Source: Chamaelirium japonicum
Lineage: Eukaryota; Streptophyta; Magnoliopsida; Liliales; Melanthiaceae
NCBI GenBank assembly: GCA_947650365.1
Contig: OX393549.1
Span: 22,097,572 to 22,161,571, forward strand
Direction: 5' to 3'
DNA: 64,000 bases
The position numbers and the translations under genes were made by a program. The notes under the pieces were generated by a model. The model was not told the origin of the DNA, did no database searches, and saw only the letters and a list, made by a program, of their open reading frames with translations. Every line of letters begins with the position of its first letter. The stretch's first letter is position 1. This document shows positions 22,807 through 33,327 of this stretch, one piece after another.

Positions 22807-23427
22807 TGTGGGGGGAAATTTCCGAGCCGCCTTGATCGGGAACCCCGCCCCACAGCCTTGATTGAATGTTGATGGTTTGTATGTTAGAGATTAGAAAATT
22901 GAGTAGGAGAGAGATGACACATGGAGTTGTTGTCGAAGTTCGGTCTTACGACCTACGTCTCCGGGCGAGAGGTGCCACCTGATCTTCACTATAATATGAA
23001 TATAAATGGTTGAGCGTTCTCTCGACAGGCCGAGAGAAGCTTTTTACAGTGGGGGTTGCACGGAGCAACAAGAAAAGAAACTAGGAGGAGAGAAGTAAGC
23101 TCTTGCACTTGCTCTGGATCTAGAATCCCTCTTCCTCTGATCGAATGACCAACCCCTCTGATCGAATGACCAACCACTTTCCTGGATGCCTTGGGGGTCC
23201 TTTTATAGCGTAAACACGTACCCGATATGGCAGTGATGACGTGGCACTGGTTCTGGGCCTCCTTGCTGGGCCCTTATTGGGCCGTTGTTCAGGCCCAATA
23301 AGGGGTAGGGCTTGATCTGCGAGCCTCGTAGAGTGGGCCCATGTGAGCCCAGGCGGGCTTACCTATTTGGGTCGTTACGCGGGCCCATGCTGCTCTGATC
23401 TGGTCCGGTACAATTTTTGCACCCACA
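22807..23427 (-). repeat. Element B 5' LTR
   Basis: 621 bp, the transcription-side LTR of this minus-strand element. It lacks the 14-bp duplication of the other copy. Confidence 0.92.
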
Positions 23428-23847
23428 ATACCAGGATGAGGCTATGGGATGCCAGCTAAAGATCTCGAGAATCGGGACGACCTGATAGAATCGGATCGGT
23501 AAGTCAAGGGAACCGTTGGTCCTATAGTGAAGAGTTAGTTGGGGCCCCGCAACTTGCGTCAATTGGCACCACATGGCAACGGGTTGCTACATGGGCGCAG
23601 CTAGGCCGCAACGTACTAATAATTAATTATTAAATAAAATACACGTATTCACTTGTACGTCAACCGCCACACGCACATAAGTGCGCACTCACACACCTAC
23701 ACGTGTCTGAATAATCGTACTGCCGTTATCATGTCGCCTCGCGACCTGGATCCAGGACCCCATGGTCCGGTCCAACTCAAGTCCTATGCAACACATGCAC
23801 TATCATAATATTTAAAGATGACCAAATTATTAACTACTGATTATAAT
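23428..23847. other. Spacer between elements B and C
   Basis: 420 bases of older flanking DNA with no ORF or repeat that I recognise. It includes the right target copy of B (ATACC) and the left target copy of C (ATAAT, 23843-23847). Confidence 0.6.
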
Positions 23848-25202
23848 TGTGGGGGGTTCTGAATCGAACCGGGCGGTTCGGGTGGCGAGCACAATCCAAC
23901 AAGCCAAAATAAAAACAAACCGAGAATTACGTGGAAAACCCCTTCGCAACGTCGAAGGGGAAAAAACCACGGGCGGGGCGAGAATGCACTAGAACTATCT
24001 TTCGGTTACAATCTCTCACCTAAACCCCAATTACATTCCCTGAGGACCGGTCTCCCAAACTACCGACCTCTGTAATTTCACTCTGTCTACCGACCGCTGC
24101 GGACAGTGTCTGTCTGCAGGTCGCTTGCAAACAGTGTCTGGCTGCTGACCGACCGACCTCCGCAGACAGACTCTGGGTGCAGACCGACCGACCTCCGCAG
24201 ACAGCTTCTGGGTGCAGACCGACCGACCTCCGCAGACAGCTTCTGGGTGCAGACCGACCGACCTCCGCAGACAGCTTCTGGGTGCAGACCGACCGACCTC
24301 CGAAGCTCCGCGAATTCCGGGACGAAACGGGCAGCGTCTCCTCCAGAAATCTTCCCCCCCTTGCTGAAGGGGTAGGTCCCCTTTTATAGTGGCGTGGTGA
24401 CGGTTACACTCCGCGAAAATCGGGCGAGTGACGTGTCCCCGCAATGAGCTCAACCGCCGCGGTGACGTGGCGCGCGGTTGACACCTGGTCACGTTGGACC
24501 GGAAATCGCGGAGCGTCGTAAGCACCGCGAGATCTCCGGGTTCGGCTGTTGCTTGACACTTCAGCTCGTTGCATGTCCCATCGAGAGAGAGAGAGAGAGG
24601 TTGTTGCCTGGCCGACCTCCTTTTGTCTGGATATACGTCGACCGAGAGCCGCAGGGGGGGGGTGTTGCCTCCCCCCTGGATAAATGCCGACCGACCCCCC
24701 CCCTTTCTCTGGGTACATGCCGACCGAAAGGGGGGGTGCTGTTTCCTTATGGACCAACCGGCCGACCCCCCCCTCTCTCTGGCTACATGCCGACCCAGGG
24801 GGGGTGTGCTCCCTTTGGTGACCGGCCGACCCCCCCCTCTCTCTGGTTACATGCCAACCCAGGGGGGGTGTGCTCCCTTTGGTGACCGGCCGACCCCTCC
24901 TCCCCTCTCTGGCTACATGCCGACCAAAGGGGGGGGGGGGTGTGCTTCCCTTGGTGACCGGCCGACCCCCCCCTCCCCTCTCTGGCTACATGCCGACCCA
25001 GGGGGGGGGGTGTGCTTCCCTTGGTGACCGGCCAACCCCCCCTCCCCTCTCTGGCTACATGCCGACCCAGGGGGGGGGGTGTGCTCCCCTTGGTGACCGG
25101 CCGATCCCCCCCTCCCCTCTCTGGCTACATGCCGACCCAGGGGGGGGGTGTGCTTCCCTTGGTGACCGGCCGACCATCTCCAAAAAAGGAGTGGTACGCA
25201 CA
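23848..25202 (-). repeat. Element C 3' LTR with internal tandem arrays
   Basis: 1355 bp. It contains a 35-bp array (about 24136-24300, GACCGACCTCCGCAGACAG units) and seven 64-72 bp units (about 24700-25175). Each of the latter combines a run of C, TCTCTGGCTACATGCCGACC and a run of G. On the minus strand a TATA box (24381-24388) follows TGACGTGT (24429) and TGACGTGG (24463). Confidence 0.93.
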
Positions 25203-25214
25203 ATACCCCCTCCT
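25203..25214 (-). promoter_or_regulatory. Polypurine tract of element C
   Basis: On the minus strand AGGAGGGGGTAT precedes the LTR's TGTGCGTACC. Confidence 0.8.
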
Positions 25215-25630
25215 GACCGGACGGTCTTCGGTCCCGCCCGGTCAGGATCACTTTGCCTCGATTTACGTACAGCTTCATTCTGCGTGTCAGTCTCGACTTA
25301 CATGACTGCCTCGGTTTACGTACCTGCCCTGGTTTGTATGCGCCACCTCGATATGCGCGCCCATCTCGGTTTGTGTGCCCGGCTTGGTTTATATGCGTCA
25401 CCTCGACATGCGTGCCCATCTCGGTTTGTGTGCCCGTCTTAGTTCTTCGGGCATCATCGACGTCCTCCGGTAATATCCCATTAAGTAGGTACTTCTTCAT
25501 GTTGCTTACCCAGTCAGCTCTGATCGCAATAGTATGGACCGCATCAATGTGTCCTCCTCGTCAGGCAACTATCTTCCGCGGGGCCGACTGTTCGGGGGTC
25601 AGCTTGCACCGATAAAGACTCTTTTCTCTC
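25215..25630 (-). other. 3' untranslated segment of element C where integrase is absent
   Basis: It contains degenerate ~30-bp repeats (ACCTCGATATGCGCGCCCATCTCGGTTTGTGTGCC types) between 25250 and 25440. No integrase motif is present, although integrase would be expected between the second RNase H and the LTR. Confidence 0.6.
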
Positions 25631-25639
25631 TGTCTTCTC

Positions 25640-26014
25640 CGAGTACCGATGCTAGATTAGCAAGGGCATCCGCCTGCTTGTTTTCCGTTCTGGGGAACTG
25701 GTGAAAGCTTATGTCTTCGAACTTGGCGATCAACTCCCGGGCAGCTTCAGGTAAGCTTGCATTCTGGCGTCGCGGGCTTCGTACCTACCGGTAATTTGAT
25801 TGATTACCAGTTGGGAGTCGCCGTAGACCTGTAGGCTGGTCACCCCCAGTGCTGTCGCCATCTTCAGTCCTGTCAGCATCGCCTCGTACTCAGCTTTGTT
25901 GTTCGTCGTCGGGAAAAGTAGCCGCACTGACTTTTCGAGCTTCGTGTGATCGGGGGTTACCAGGACTACCCCCACACCACTCTCGACTGTGCACGACGAG
26001 CCATCCACGAACAA
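25640..26014 (-). pseudogene. Second (archaeal-type) RNase H of element C, frameshifted
   Basis: The minus strand reads FVDGSS near the start, then NNKAEYEAMLTGLKMA, VYGDSQLVINQI and, after a frameshift near 25735, ENKQADALANLASVL. These are the four acidic-residue blocks of the extra RNase H found in Tat-lineage elements. The shift prevents one continuous protein. Confidence 0.88.
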
Positions 26015-26017
26015 TCT

Positions 26018-26353
26018 TCAGCCTTTTCCTTCGTCCTCCTGTCCTGCTGCCGCACCGACTCCCACGGGTCGACCGACAGCTACCGACAGGTCTTCTAACG
26101 TCTCTGGCACCGGTGCAGTGTCTTCCGCCGGGAAATCGCTGAGGACGTCCGCAAGTGCTTGGCCCTTGACTGCTTTCCGAGGCACATACCGAGGACCAAA
26201 CTCTTGCAGCTCTGCAGCCCACTTGCTCAGCCGACCTGCCCGAGTAGAATTATCCAGTACTTCCTTCAGGGGGTGATATACCCTTCCTTGTTTGCGTTGG
26301 TCGATCGGTCGTACCCCCGAGGAGTCTGTCGACTGATCCTTCCAGGTGTTCAC
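26018..26353 (-). pseudogene. C-terminal fragment of the Ty3 RNase H in element C
   Basis: Only the end of the RNase H domain remains: RAGRLSKWAAELQEFGPRYVPRK followed by GQALADVLSDFP, then an acidic linker. Its upstream edge runs straight into the 145-bp tandem array; RT and the front of RNase H are gone. Confidence 0.82.
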
Positions 26354-27030
26354 CGGACGGTCACGTCCTTCGCAGGGACCAGGGACCTGTCGACCGGTCG
26401 GCCAAGTGGAAGAACTCGCTCGGAGTGTTATGTACCACTTGGTTTAGGTTGGTCGACCGGTCGTACCCTGGCGGGGTCTGTCGACCGATCTTCCAAGGTG
26501 TTCACCGGCCGGTCTCGCCCTTCGCAGGGTCCTATCGACCGGTCGGCCAAGTGGTAGAACTCGCTCGGAGTGTTATGTACCACTTGGTTTAGGTTGGTCG
26601 ACCGGTCGTACCCCGGCGGGGTCTGTCGACCGATCTTCCAAGGTGTTCATCGGCCGGTCCCGCCCTTCGCAAGGTCCTGTCGACCGGTCGGCCAAGTGGT
26701 AGAACTCGCTCGGAGTGTTATGTACCACTTGGTTTAGGTTGGTCGACCGGTCGTACCCCGGCGGGGTCTGTCGACCGATCTTCCAAGGTGTTCACCGGCC
26801 GGTCTCGCCCTTCGCAGGGTCCTATCGACCGGTCGGCCAAGTGGTAGAACTCGCTCGGAGTGTTATGTACCACTTGGTTTAGGTTGGTCGACCGGTCGTA
26901 CCCCGGCGGGGTCTGTCGACCGATCTTCCAAGGTGTTCACCGGCCGGTCTCGCCCTTCGCAAGGTCCTGTCGACCGGTCGGCCAAGTGGTAGAACTCGCT
27001 CGGAGTGTTATGTACCACTTGGTTTAGGTT
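26300..27030. repeat. Five-copy 145-bp tandem array replacing RT in element C
   Basis: GGTCGACCGGTCGTACC recurs at 26451, 26596, 26741 and 26886, with a diverged copy at 26300, an exact 145-bp period. The units share AAGTGGTAGAACTCGCTCGG and CGACCGGTCG palindromes. The array occupies the place where RT should be. Confidence 0.92.
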
Positions 27031-27104
27031 GCCTCAGGTAACCATTATTCTCTCGCATGAACAAGAACTCTGAGCAAGTGCATTTTTATTGAATAGATCC
27101 GGCG

Positions 27105-28124
27105 TTACAAAACTGTCAGTTCTTTACATTCAACTGACAGGTCGATCTTCATCAGGTCCCCCGACACTGTCGGTTCTTTACGTTCAACTGACAGGTCGGT
27201 CTTCAACAGGTCCTCCGACTCTGTCAGCTCTTTACGTTCAGCTGACAGGTCGGTCTTCAGCAGGTCCCCCGACGCTATCAGCTCTTCACATTCAGCTGAC
27301 AGGTCGCTCTTCAGCAGGTCCCCCGACACTGTCAGCTCTTTAAGTTCAGCTGACAGGTCGCTCTTCAGCAGGTCCCCCGACACTGTCAGCTCTTTAAGTT
27401 CAGCTGACAGGTCGGTCTTCACAAGGGATTGGCCCTCTCGCGCTCCTACGCTTGATCGGGCGCGGAGCTGGAACGTTGGATCTTCTTGACTCTGCTTAGC
27501 AGTCCAGAGGTTGAGGATGCCCAACTCAGTGCCGCCTTCACCTGGCTCTCCTCCTTCGATTTGGCATGTCGTCTTCAGATGGATGGCACTGAGCTCGCAC
27601 TTGGCTGCCGAGGACTGGTCACCTCGAATGCTCATCACACCCTTGTCGGTCCAAAACTTCACTACCTGGTGGGCCGACGAGGGGACCGCATCCAAGTGGT
27701 GGAGCCACGGTCTTCCGAGGATGATGTTGTACGCCGAGTGAGCTTCTATTACGATGAACCGGGTAAGATTAGTGAGATGCCCTGTTGTGATCGGGAGGGT
27801 GATCTCACCAACCACCCTTGCAGCCTCCCCCGTGAAGCCCGTTATCGTCGACGACGACTCGGTCACCTGTCCGCGATCTAGCTGCATGGCGTCGAAGGCA
27901 CTGAGGAAGAGCACATCTACCGAACTTCCGGCGTCGACCAGAATTCTCTTCACAAGACAATTGGCTATCTGGAGCCGTATGACCAGGGGATGGTTGTGAG
28001 GCCTCTCTATTCCGACCAGATCCGCCGCCGAAAACTGTACTACAGCTTCCACTCTTGGCTCGGGGCGGATGACAGGGTCGAGTACCACATGGTGGACTTG
28101 CCTTGTTTGTTCAATACGCCGCAC
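27105..28124 (-). CDS. Element C protease ORF with 18-residue tandem repeats (339 aa)
   Basis: The frame encodes a Tat-type retropepsin: catalytic LVDAGSSVDVLF near residue 60, then NIILGRPWLHHLDAVPSS near 134, and a C-terminal CELSAIHL segment near 171. A linker follows, and then about six copies of an 18-residue unit related to SAELKELTVSGDLLKSDL (54-bp DNA period, 27113-27430). The charged repeat is not part of the protease family. It keeps frame because the unit is a multiple of three. Upstream on the minus strand, gag-linker coding is joined through several stops, so the protein is probably no longer made as one Gag-Pro. The active-site D-A-G is a normal variant. Confidence 0.85.
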   Translation of the reverse strand: MRRIEQTRQVHHVVLDPVIRPEPRVEAVVQFSAADLVGIERPHNHPLVIRLQIANCLVKRILVDAGSSVDVLFLSAFDAMQLDRGQVTESSSTITGFTGEAARVVGEITLPITTGHLTNLTRFIVIEAHSAYNIILGRPWLHHLDAVPSSAHQVVKFWTDKGVMSIRGDQSSAAKCELSAIHLKTTCQIEGGEPGEGGTELGILNLWTAKQSQEDPTFQLRARSSVGAREGQSLVKTDLSAELKELTVSGDLLKSDLSAELKELTVSGDLLKSDLSAECEELIASGDLLKTDLSAERKELTESEDLLKTDLSVERKEPTVSGDLMKIDLSVECKELTVL

Positions 28125-28352
28125 CTGTCGGTCGACGGCATTCGCCGACGGTACAGGGCCAGGGTACCCGTAGACGGCGTCTACCTCTCGGAGCTGGCGC
28201 CTTTCTGGTGGAGGGCCTGGTAAGCGCTGCGCCGTCGCTCCTCGCTGGACTTCCCCTACCGCTTTAGTCTCTTTACGTTGAGGGAGGTCAATGAAGCAGC
28301 CAATATGGCCGGCCTCAATGAGATCCTCAATATGATGTTTGAGCGCCCGACA

Positions 28353-29237
28353 CTACAGGGTAGTGTGGCCTTGGCCCTGGTGGTACTCACAGTACCTTGA
28401 CGCATCTCTGGCTCCTCTCTCTCCAGGTTCAAGCGGTTGCGCCCACTTGAAGTATGGTTCGCCCTTGATAGCTTCCAGAATCTGGTCAATGGGGGCGTTC
28501 AGTACTGTGAGCTCCCTGTTCCACTGCGGCCTCGCTGGCCTGTCTTGCCTTTGCCGCTTCGCCTCGTGCCGTGTCGCATCCCCCTGCTGCTTGTTGACGT
28601 TCTTCACAGCAGCAGGCTTTGCGTAGCCCTGGTGCGGGATTCTAGTTTCCACCGCCTTCCTCTTGCGATCCGCGTCCTCGATCTTGATGTATTTCTCAAC
28701 GCGTCGCGACAGCTCGTCGATCGTCTCCGGGGTTTGCTTGATGAGTGACGCGTTGACGAGCTGGGCAGGCTGAATGGCGTTCTTGAAGGCCGCGATCACC
28801 ATGCGATCCTGCCCGTCTGCGTCCGCCAAGCTCAGGTACTCGGACCTGAACCTATGGTAGAATTGTCGGAGCGTCTCCTTCTGGGTCATACTCATCCCGA
28901 AGAGTGACTCCAGAGTCTTCAGCTCCCGGCGATTACATCGGTACTGGTCGATGAACCGCGTGCTCAGCTCCGAGAAGGAGGAGACGGACGAAGGCCTAAG
29001 CTTGTGGAACCATTCGAGGGGGGTTCCCGACAAGCTGTTGGCGAAGGTCCGGCAGAGGATATGATCATCCTCGTGCGGGACCAGAGCATCCCGGAAAGCC
29101 AGTACATGCTCCACCGGGTCTTTCGATCCGTCAAACTTGGGGAGGCATGGAGGATTCCATCCTCGAGGGAATGGCTCCCGGAGTAGCCTCTCGACAAGCG
29201 GCGACCGTGCGGCTCCTCGGATGGCGACTTCCTCCAA
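28353..29237 (-). CDS. gag: Element C Gag core (294 aa)
   Basis: A Retrotrans_gag capsid domain: PCLPKFDGSKDPVEHVLAF near residue 32, LSGTPLEWFHKLRP near 68, then ESLFGMSMTQKETLRQFYHRF near 107 and a basic linker. It ends in the Cys/His cluster YCEYHQGQGHTT near 285, where an in-frame TAG removes the last cysteine. Sequence beyond the stop continues as ALKHHIEDLIEAG in the same frame, so the original Gag was longer. It is the same Gag class as element B but clearly diverged. Confidence 0.85.
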   Translation of the reverse strand: MEEVAIRGAARSPLVERLLREPFPRGWNPPCLPKFDGSKDPVEHVLAFRDALVPHEDDHILCRTFANSLSGTPLEWFHKLRPSSVSSFSELSTRFIDQYRCNRRELKTLESLFGMSMTQKETLRQFYHRFRSEYLSLADADGQDRMVIAAFKNAIQPAQLVNASLIKQTPETIDELSRRVEKYIKIEDADRKRKAVETRIPHQGYAKPAAVKNVNKQQGDATRHEAKRQRQDRPARPQWNRELTVLNAPIDQILEAIKGEPYFKWAQPLEPGERGARDASRYCEYHQGQGHTTL

Positions 29238-29282
29238 CCGGTCGGGAGCTCGGACCCCCGGTCGGTCTCGTTGGATCTCCTC

Positions 29283-30056
29283 TCACTCCCCGAGTCGCTT
29301 CGACGCATGCACCCGAATGCGCTCGTGTACGCTCCTCCGATCAGCAGTATGAGCCGGCTGCCGACTAGCTGGCGTCATCCGAGTGTGGTGACTATCACTC
29401 GGTTGACGATGATGTTCTTCGTCTCGCTTCGGGCGACGCACTTGTGCCGAGTCCGTCTTCGAGTGATGCTTGGAGGCAGGCGGCTGTCGGGGGTGTGCTC
29501 CGAGCCGGGACCAGACATCCGAGCGTGCCGACGCCGCTCGTGCATGTTTTGTTCTCTCCGCAGGCTCCGGGCTACTCGAGTCTCGCCCATCGGGATTTGC
29601 ACTCTGGACCTCCACCGAGCGATTACCCCTGACCTCCACCTGAGGCACTGGTTGCGGCTGCGTTTGCACCGGTGGGGTAGCTTGAGTGGGGAGACTTTGT
29701 CCCGCTTGGGCCACCATGCCCTGGTTGAGCAGACCACCCGTCGGTGCGGCCCGCACGAAGTCACGCAACTCCTCGTAGTTGCGCTGCATCGTTTGGAGCT
29801 GGGTGGTGAGAGCTTGCTGGGTCATCATCATGGTGGCTAGAAAAGCTTCCGATAGACCCCCTGTCAGAGGAGCCAGGGTTGCTACCGGGGCTTGACTGGA
29901 CTCCCCGACCCCCAGTACAGGATTCGCTAACGTGACTGCGTGCTCCGTGTCCGTTGGCTGTTGAACAAGACGCCTGACGTCATTCGCATCTCCGAGTGGT
30001 GCGGCTTCGGACAGGAGCTGCGACGTCGAGCGAGTACGATACGGTCCACCGGCCAT
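29283..30056 (-). CDS. Element C Gag N-terminal region (257 aa)
   Basis: This frame starts 107 bases inside the primer site (MAGGPYRTRSTSQ). It reads through a low-complexity Gln/Pro/Ser/Arg-rich N-terminal extension with no capsid motif. Tat-lineage Gags commonly have such a disordered N-terminus. It was probably continuous with the capsid frame at 28353-29237 and is separated by a frameshift or stop near 29240-29285. Confidence 0.65.
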   Translation of the reverse strand: MAGGPYRTRSTSQLLSEAAPLGDANDVRRLVQQPTDTEHAVTLANPVLGVGESSQAPVATLAPLTGGLSEAFLATMMMTQQALTTQLQTMQRNYEELRDFVRAAPTGGLLNQGMVAQAGQSLPTQATPPVQTQPQPVPQVEVRGNRSVEVQSANPDGRDSSSPEPAERTKHARAASARSDVWSRLGAHPRQPPASKHHSKTDSAQVRRPKRDEEHHRQPSDSHHTRMTPASRQPAHTADRRSVHERIRVHASKRLGE

Positions 30057-30162
30057 CGTTCTTCAACCGTGTGGTCGTGGACTGCTAGTTGCAGGTAGCT
30101 TCGGACTGGTCGACACCCACGGGTCAACAGTCGAAAGCTCTAGTAGGAAGTCTCGAAGACTG

Positions 30163-30180
30163 ATCCCACAGACGGCGCCA
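30163..30180 (-). promoter_or_regulatory. Primer-binding site of element C
   Basis: Minus strand TGGCGCCGTCTGTGGGAT, four bases from the 5' LTR; identical to that of element B. Confidence 0.87.
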
Positions 30181-30184
30181 AGAT

Positions 30185-31537
30185 TGTGGGGGGTTCTGAA
30201 TCGAACCGGGCGGTTCGGGTGGCGAGCACAATCCAACAAGCCAAAATAAAAACAAACCAAGAATTACATGGAAAACCCCTTCGCAACGTCGAAGGGGAAA
30301 AAACCACGGGCGGGGCGAGAATGCACTAGAACTATCTTTCGGTTACAATCTCTCACCTAAACCCCAATTACATTCCCTGAGGACCGGTCTCCCAAACTAC
30401 CGACCTCTGTAATTTCACTCTGTCTACCGACCGCTGCGGACAGTGTCTGTCTGCAGGTCGCTTGCAAACAGTGTCTGGCTGCTGACCGACCGACCTCCGC
30501 GGACAGACTCTGGGTGCAGACCGACCGACCTCCGCAGACAGCTTCTGGGTGCAGACCGACCGACCTCCGCAGACAGCTTCTGGGTGCAGACCGACCGACC
30601 TCCGCAGACAGCTTCTGGGTGCAGACCGACCGACCTCCGAAGCTCCATGAATTTCGGGACGAAACGGGCAGCGTCTCCTCCAGAAATCTTCCCCCCCTTG
30701 CTGAAGGGGTAGGTCCCCTTTTATAGTGGCGTGGTGACGGTTACACTCCGCGAAAATCGGGCGAGTGACGTGTCCCCGCAATGAGCTCAACCGCCGCGGT
30801 GACGTGGCGCGCGGTTGACACCTGGTCACGTTGGGCCGGAAATCGCGGAGCGTCGTAAGCACCGCGAGATCTCCGGGTTCGGCTGTTGCTTGACACTTCA
30901 GCTCGTTGCATGTCCCATCGAGAGAGAGAGAGAGAGGTTGTTGCCTGGCCGACCTCCTTTTGTCTAGATATACGTCGACCGAGAGCCGCAGGGGGGGGGG
31001 GTGTTGCCTCCCCCCTGGATAAATACCGACCGACCCCCCCTTTCTCTGGGTACATGCCGACCGAAAGGGGGGGTGCTGTTTCCTTGTGGACCAACCGGCC
31101 GACCCCCCCCTCTCTCTGGCTACATGCCGACCCAGGGGGGGTGTGCTCCCTTTGGTGACCGGCCGACCCCCCCCCTCTCTCTGGCTACATGCCAACCCAG
31201 GGGGGGTGTGCTCCCTTTGGTGACCGGCCGACCCCTCCTCCCCTCTCTGGCTACATGCCGACCAAAGGGGGGGGGGTGTGCTTCCCTTGGTGACCGGCCG
31301 ACCCCCCCCTCCCCTCTCTGGCTACATGCCGACCCAGGGGGGGGGGGTGTGCTTCCCTTGGTGACCGGCCGACCCCCCCTCCCCTCTCTGGCTACATGCC
31401 GACCCAGGGGGGGGTGTGCTCCCCTTGGTGACCGGCCGATCCCCCCCTCCCCTCTCTGGCTACATGCCGACCCAAGGGGGGGGTGTGCTTCCCTTGGTGA
31501 CCGGCCGACCATCTCCAAAAAAGGAGTGGTACGCACA
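30185..31537 (-). repeat. Element C 5' LTR
   Basis: 1353 bp, with the same internal 35-bp and ~64-72 bp arrays as the other LTR. It ends ACGCACA just before the target copy ATAAT. Confidence 0.93.
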
Positions 31538-31836
31538 ATAATAATAATAAAAAAAAAAACAGGGCATTATATCCTACCCACCTTATTATAATTTTCATCC
31601 CAAAAATTAACTATTATACTGAGTATACAACTCTACCAGCTTCTGATATCAAAGCAATGAAATATAAAAATAACAAAGATGAACTTATGGCTGGTACAAA
31701 TATTATTACTAATATTATAAATAAAAAAAACTAAACTAATACACCATACTCACTAAAAAAAAAAGTCTGTCTCAAAATCCACCACTCACAACTTTACCCT
31801 CTCAACTAACGGCACCGATACTTGAACATATAAGTA
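31538..31836. other. AT-rich spacer left of the copia half-element
   Basis: An ATAATAAT run and A-rich DNA without a recognised gene. It begins with the right target copy of element C. Homology to the copia element starts abruptly at 31837. Confidence 0.6.
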
Positions 31837-32823
31837 GAAGATCTTTTCTGTCCTAGCTCTAGAGCTTCTCCTAGGTTCAGTGGGAATGTTATCCTCAATT
31901 GGTCTTTTGTTTCTAGAGCACGATGCTATGTCAGTGTCGTTCGATCTAGGTTCTGTTCCAATTCTAGTCCTAAAAGGAAAGATGTCTTCAAAATAGGTTG
32001 CATCTCTAGCTTCCATTATTGTGTTATTAGTAATTTCACTAATCTGGGAATTAAAAACTAAAAATCGGTTAGTGTTGCTATTTGATGCATAGCCTATGAA
32101 AATGGCATCTATGGTTTTTGGACCGATCTTTTTCTTTTGATTTTCAGGGATCTTGACTTTCGCCAAACACCCCCACACTTTAAGATAATCCAAAGTGGGT
32201 TTTCTATTCTTCCACATTTCATAAGGCGTGAGGTTATTCTTTTTAGAGGGAATTCTGTTAAGTATGAAACAAGCTGTTACTAGTGCTTCTCCCCACAAAT
32301 TTTCAGGTGCTCCTGAGCTAATTAGCATGGCATTAACCATGTCCATAAGGGTTCTATTCTTACGTTCAGCTACTCCGTTGGATTGGGGGGTATAGGGAGC
32401 TGTGACTTTATGAATTATACTGTGTTCTTCACAGAACTCGGTTAACTCATGAGAGGTATACTCTCCACCTCGATCGGATCTAAGTATTTTTAAGGTCTTA
32501 TCTCTTTGGTTTTCATCCTCAGCTTTATAGACCTTAAATTAACTTAGTACCTCATCTTTGGTTTTTATGAGGTATAGATAGCAGTATTTTGATAGGTCAT
32601 CTATGAATGTGACGAAATATCTGTTACCTCCTCTTGTAGTCCTTCCTGAGTCGCATACATCACTATGAACTAATTCGAGAATTTCAGAATCTCTATCGAT
32701 TGTTTTAAAAGGTTTCTTAGCTTGTTTTGCTTCTACACAGGTTTCACACTTATCGAGGTTTTGGATATCTGCTTTAGGTATTAGATTTAGATTCATCAGT
32801 CTCTTGATGGAGTTGTAATTCAC
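31837..32823 (-). pseudogene. Copia half 1: GAG-pre-integrase and integrase, truncated
   Basis: Minus-strand pol fragment of a Ty1/copia element. The pre-integrase HHCC-like segment ([14 protein letters not shown]) is near 32750, and the integrase core begins [34 protein letters not shown] stop and disrupted frame lie near 32530-32540. It resumes with SDRGGEYTS and the C-terminal NRIPSKKNNLTPYEMWKNRK region, ending at RTEKIF. RT should follow, but homology stops at 31837. The last 651 bp (31837-32487) recur inverted at 34924-35574. Confidence 0.88.
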
Positions 32824-32841
32824 ATGACCTAGTCTAGCATG

Positions 32842-33321
32842 TCAGATAGGTGGAGATTCAACATTTAGTACAGAAAGACTTTTATTATTTTCGAAAGGAA
32901 TACAAACATTTAGCTTAAATAAGCCATCACTCATAAATCCTTTCCCAATAAAAGACACTCCTTTTGTGATTACAACTTTATTCGATTCAAACACGAGTTT
33001 ATAACCGTGTTGAACTAGAAGAGAACCGCTAACAAGGTTGCGTCTAATCTCTGGAACGTGATAAACTCCATGTAGGGTTATGATCTTGTTCGATGTAAGC
33101 TTTAAGTTGACTTGACCCGTTCCCAATACACGAGCTTCGGTATTATTTCCCATGGTCACAGCTCCTCCACCTGAGACCTGATAAGTGGAGAACCAAGAGC
33201 GATCAGAACATACATGGATGTTAGCTCCGGCATCAATCCACCAGTCAAGTGCTTGCAAAGTCAAGTTTACTTCTGGAATAGAGGCAACTGACCTGAAAGC
33301 ATTCTCAGATGAGGTGACCAT
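32842..33321 (-). CDS. Copia half 1: protease segment (159 aa)
   Basis: Copia-type retropepsin: WWIDAGANIHVCSDRSWF near residue 27 (active site D-A-G), MGNNTEARVLGTGQV near 56 and YHVPEIRRNLVSGSLL near 87. A single stop at its downstream end (near 32840) separates it from the pre-integrase segment. Upstream it is split from the gag frame by another stop near 33325. Confidence 0.85.
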   Translation of the reverse strand: MVTSSENAFRSVASIPEVNLTLQALDWWIDAGANIHVCSDRSWFSTYQVSGGGAVTMGNNTEARVLGTGQVNLKLTSNKIITLHGVYHVPEIRRNLVSGSLLVQHGYKLVFESNKVVITKGVSFIGKGFMSDGLFKLNVCIPFENNKSLSVLNVESPPI

Positions 33322-33327
33322 ATTTAC

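Larger units (their letters stand above)
23848..31537 (-). mobile_element. Element C: complete Tat-like Ty3 retrotransposon lacking RT and integrase
   Basis: This 7690-bp element has LTRs at 23848-25202 and 30185-31537 and an intact target duplication ATAAT on both sides (23843-23847, 31538-31542). Primer site and polypurine tract show leftward transcription. In that order it carries Gag, protease with an 18-residue repeat, a 145-bp tandem array, the end of RNase H, and the second (archaeal-type) RNase H typical of Tat elements. RT and integrase are missing. About 13 LTR differences over 1.35 kb (about 1 percent) make it younger than B and older than A. Confidence 0.93.

Noticed and set aside
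24700..25500. Gly/Pro/His-rich frames over the element C LTRs (also 30368-31598)
   Set aside because: They follow the tandem C/G-run units in all phases and lie inside LTRs.
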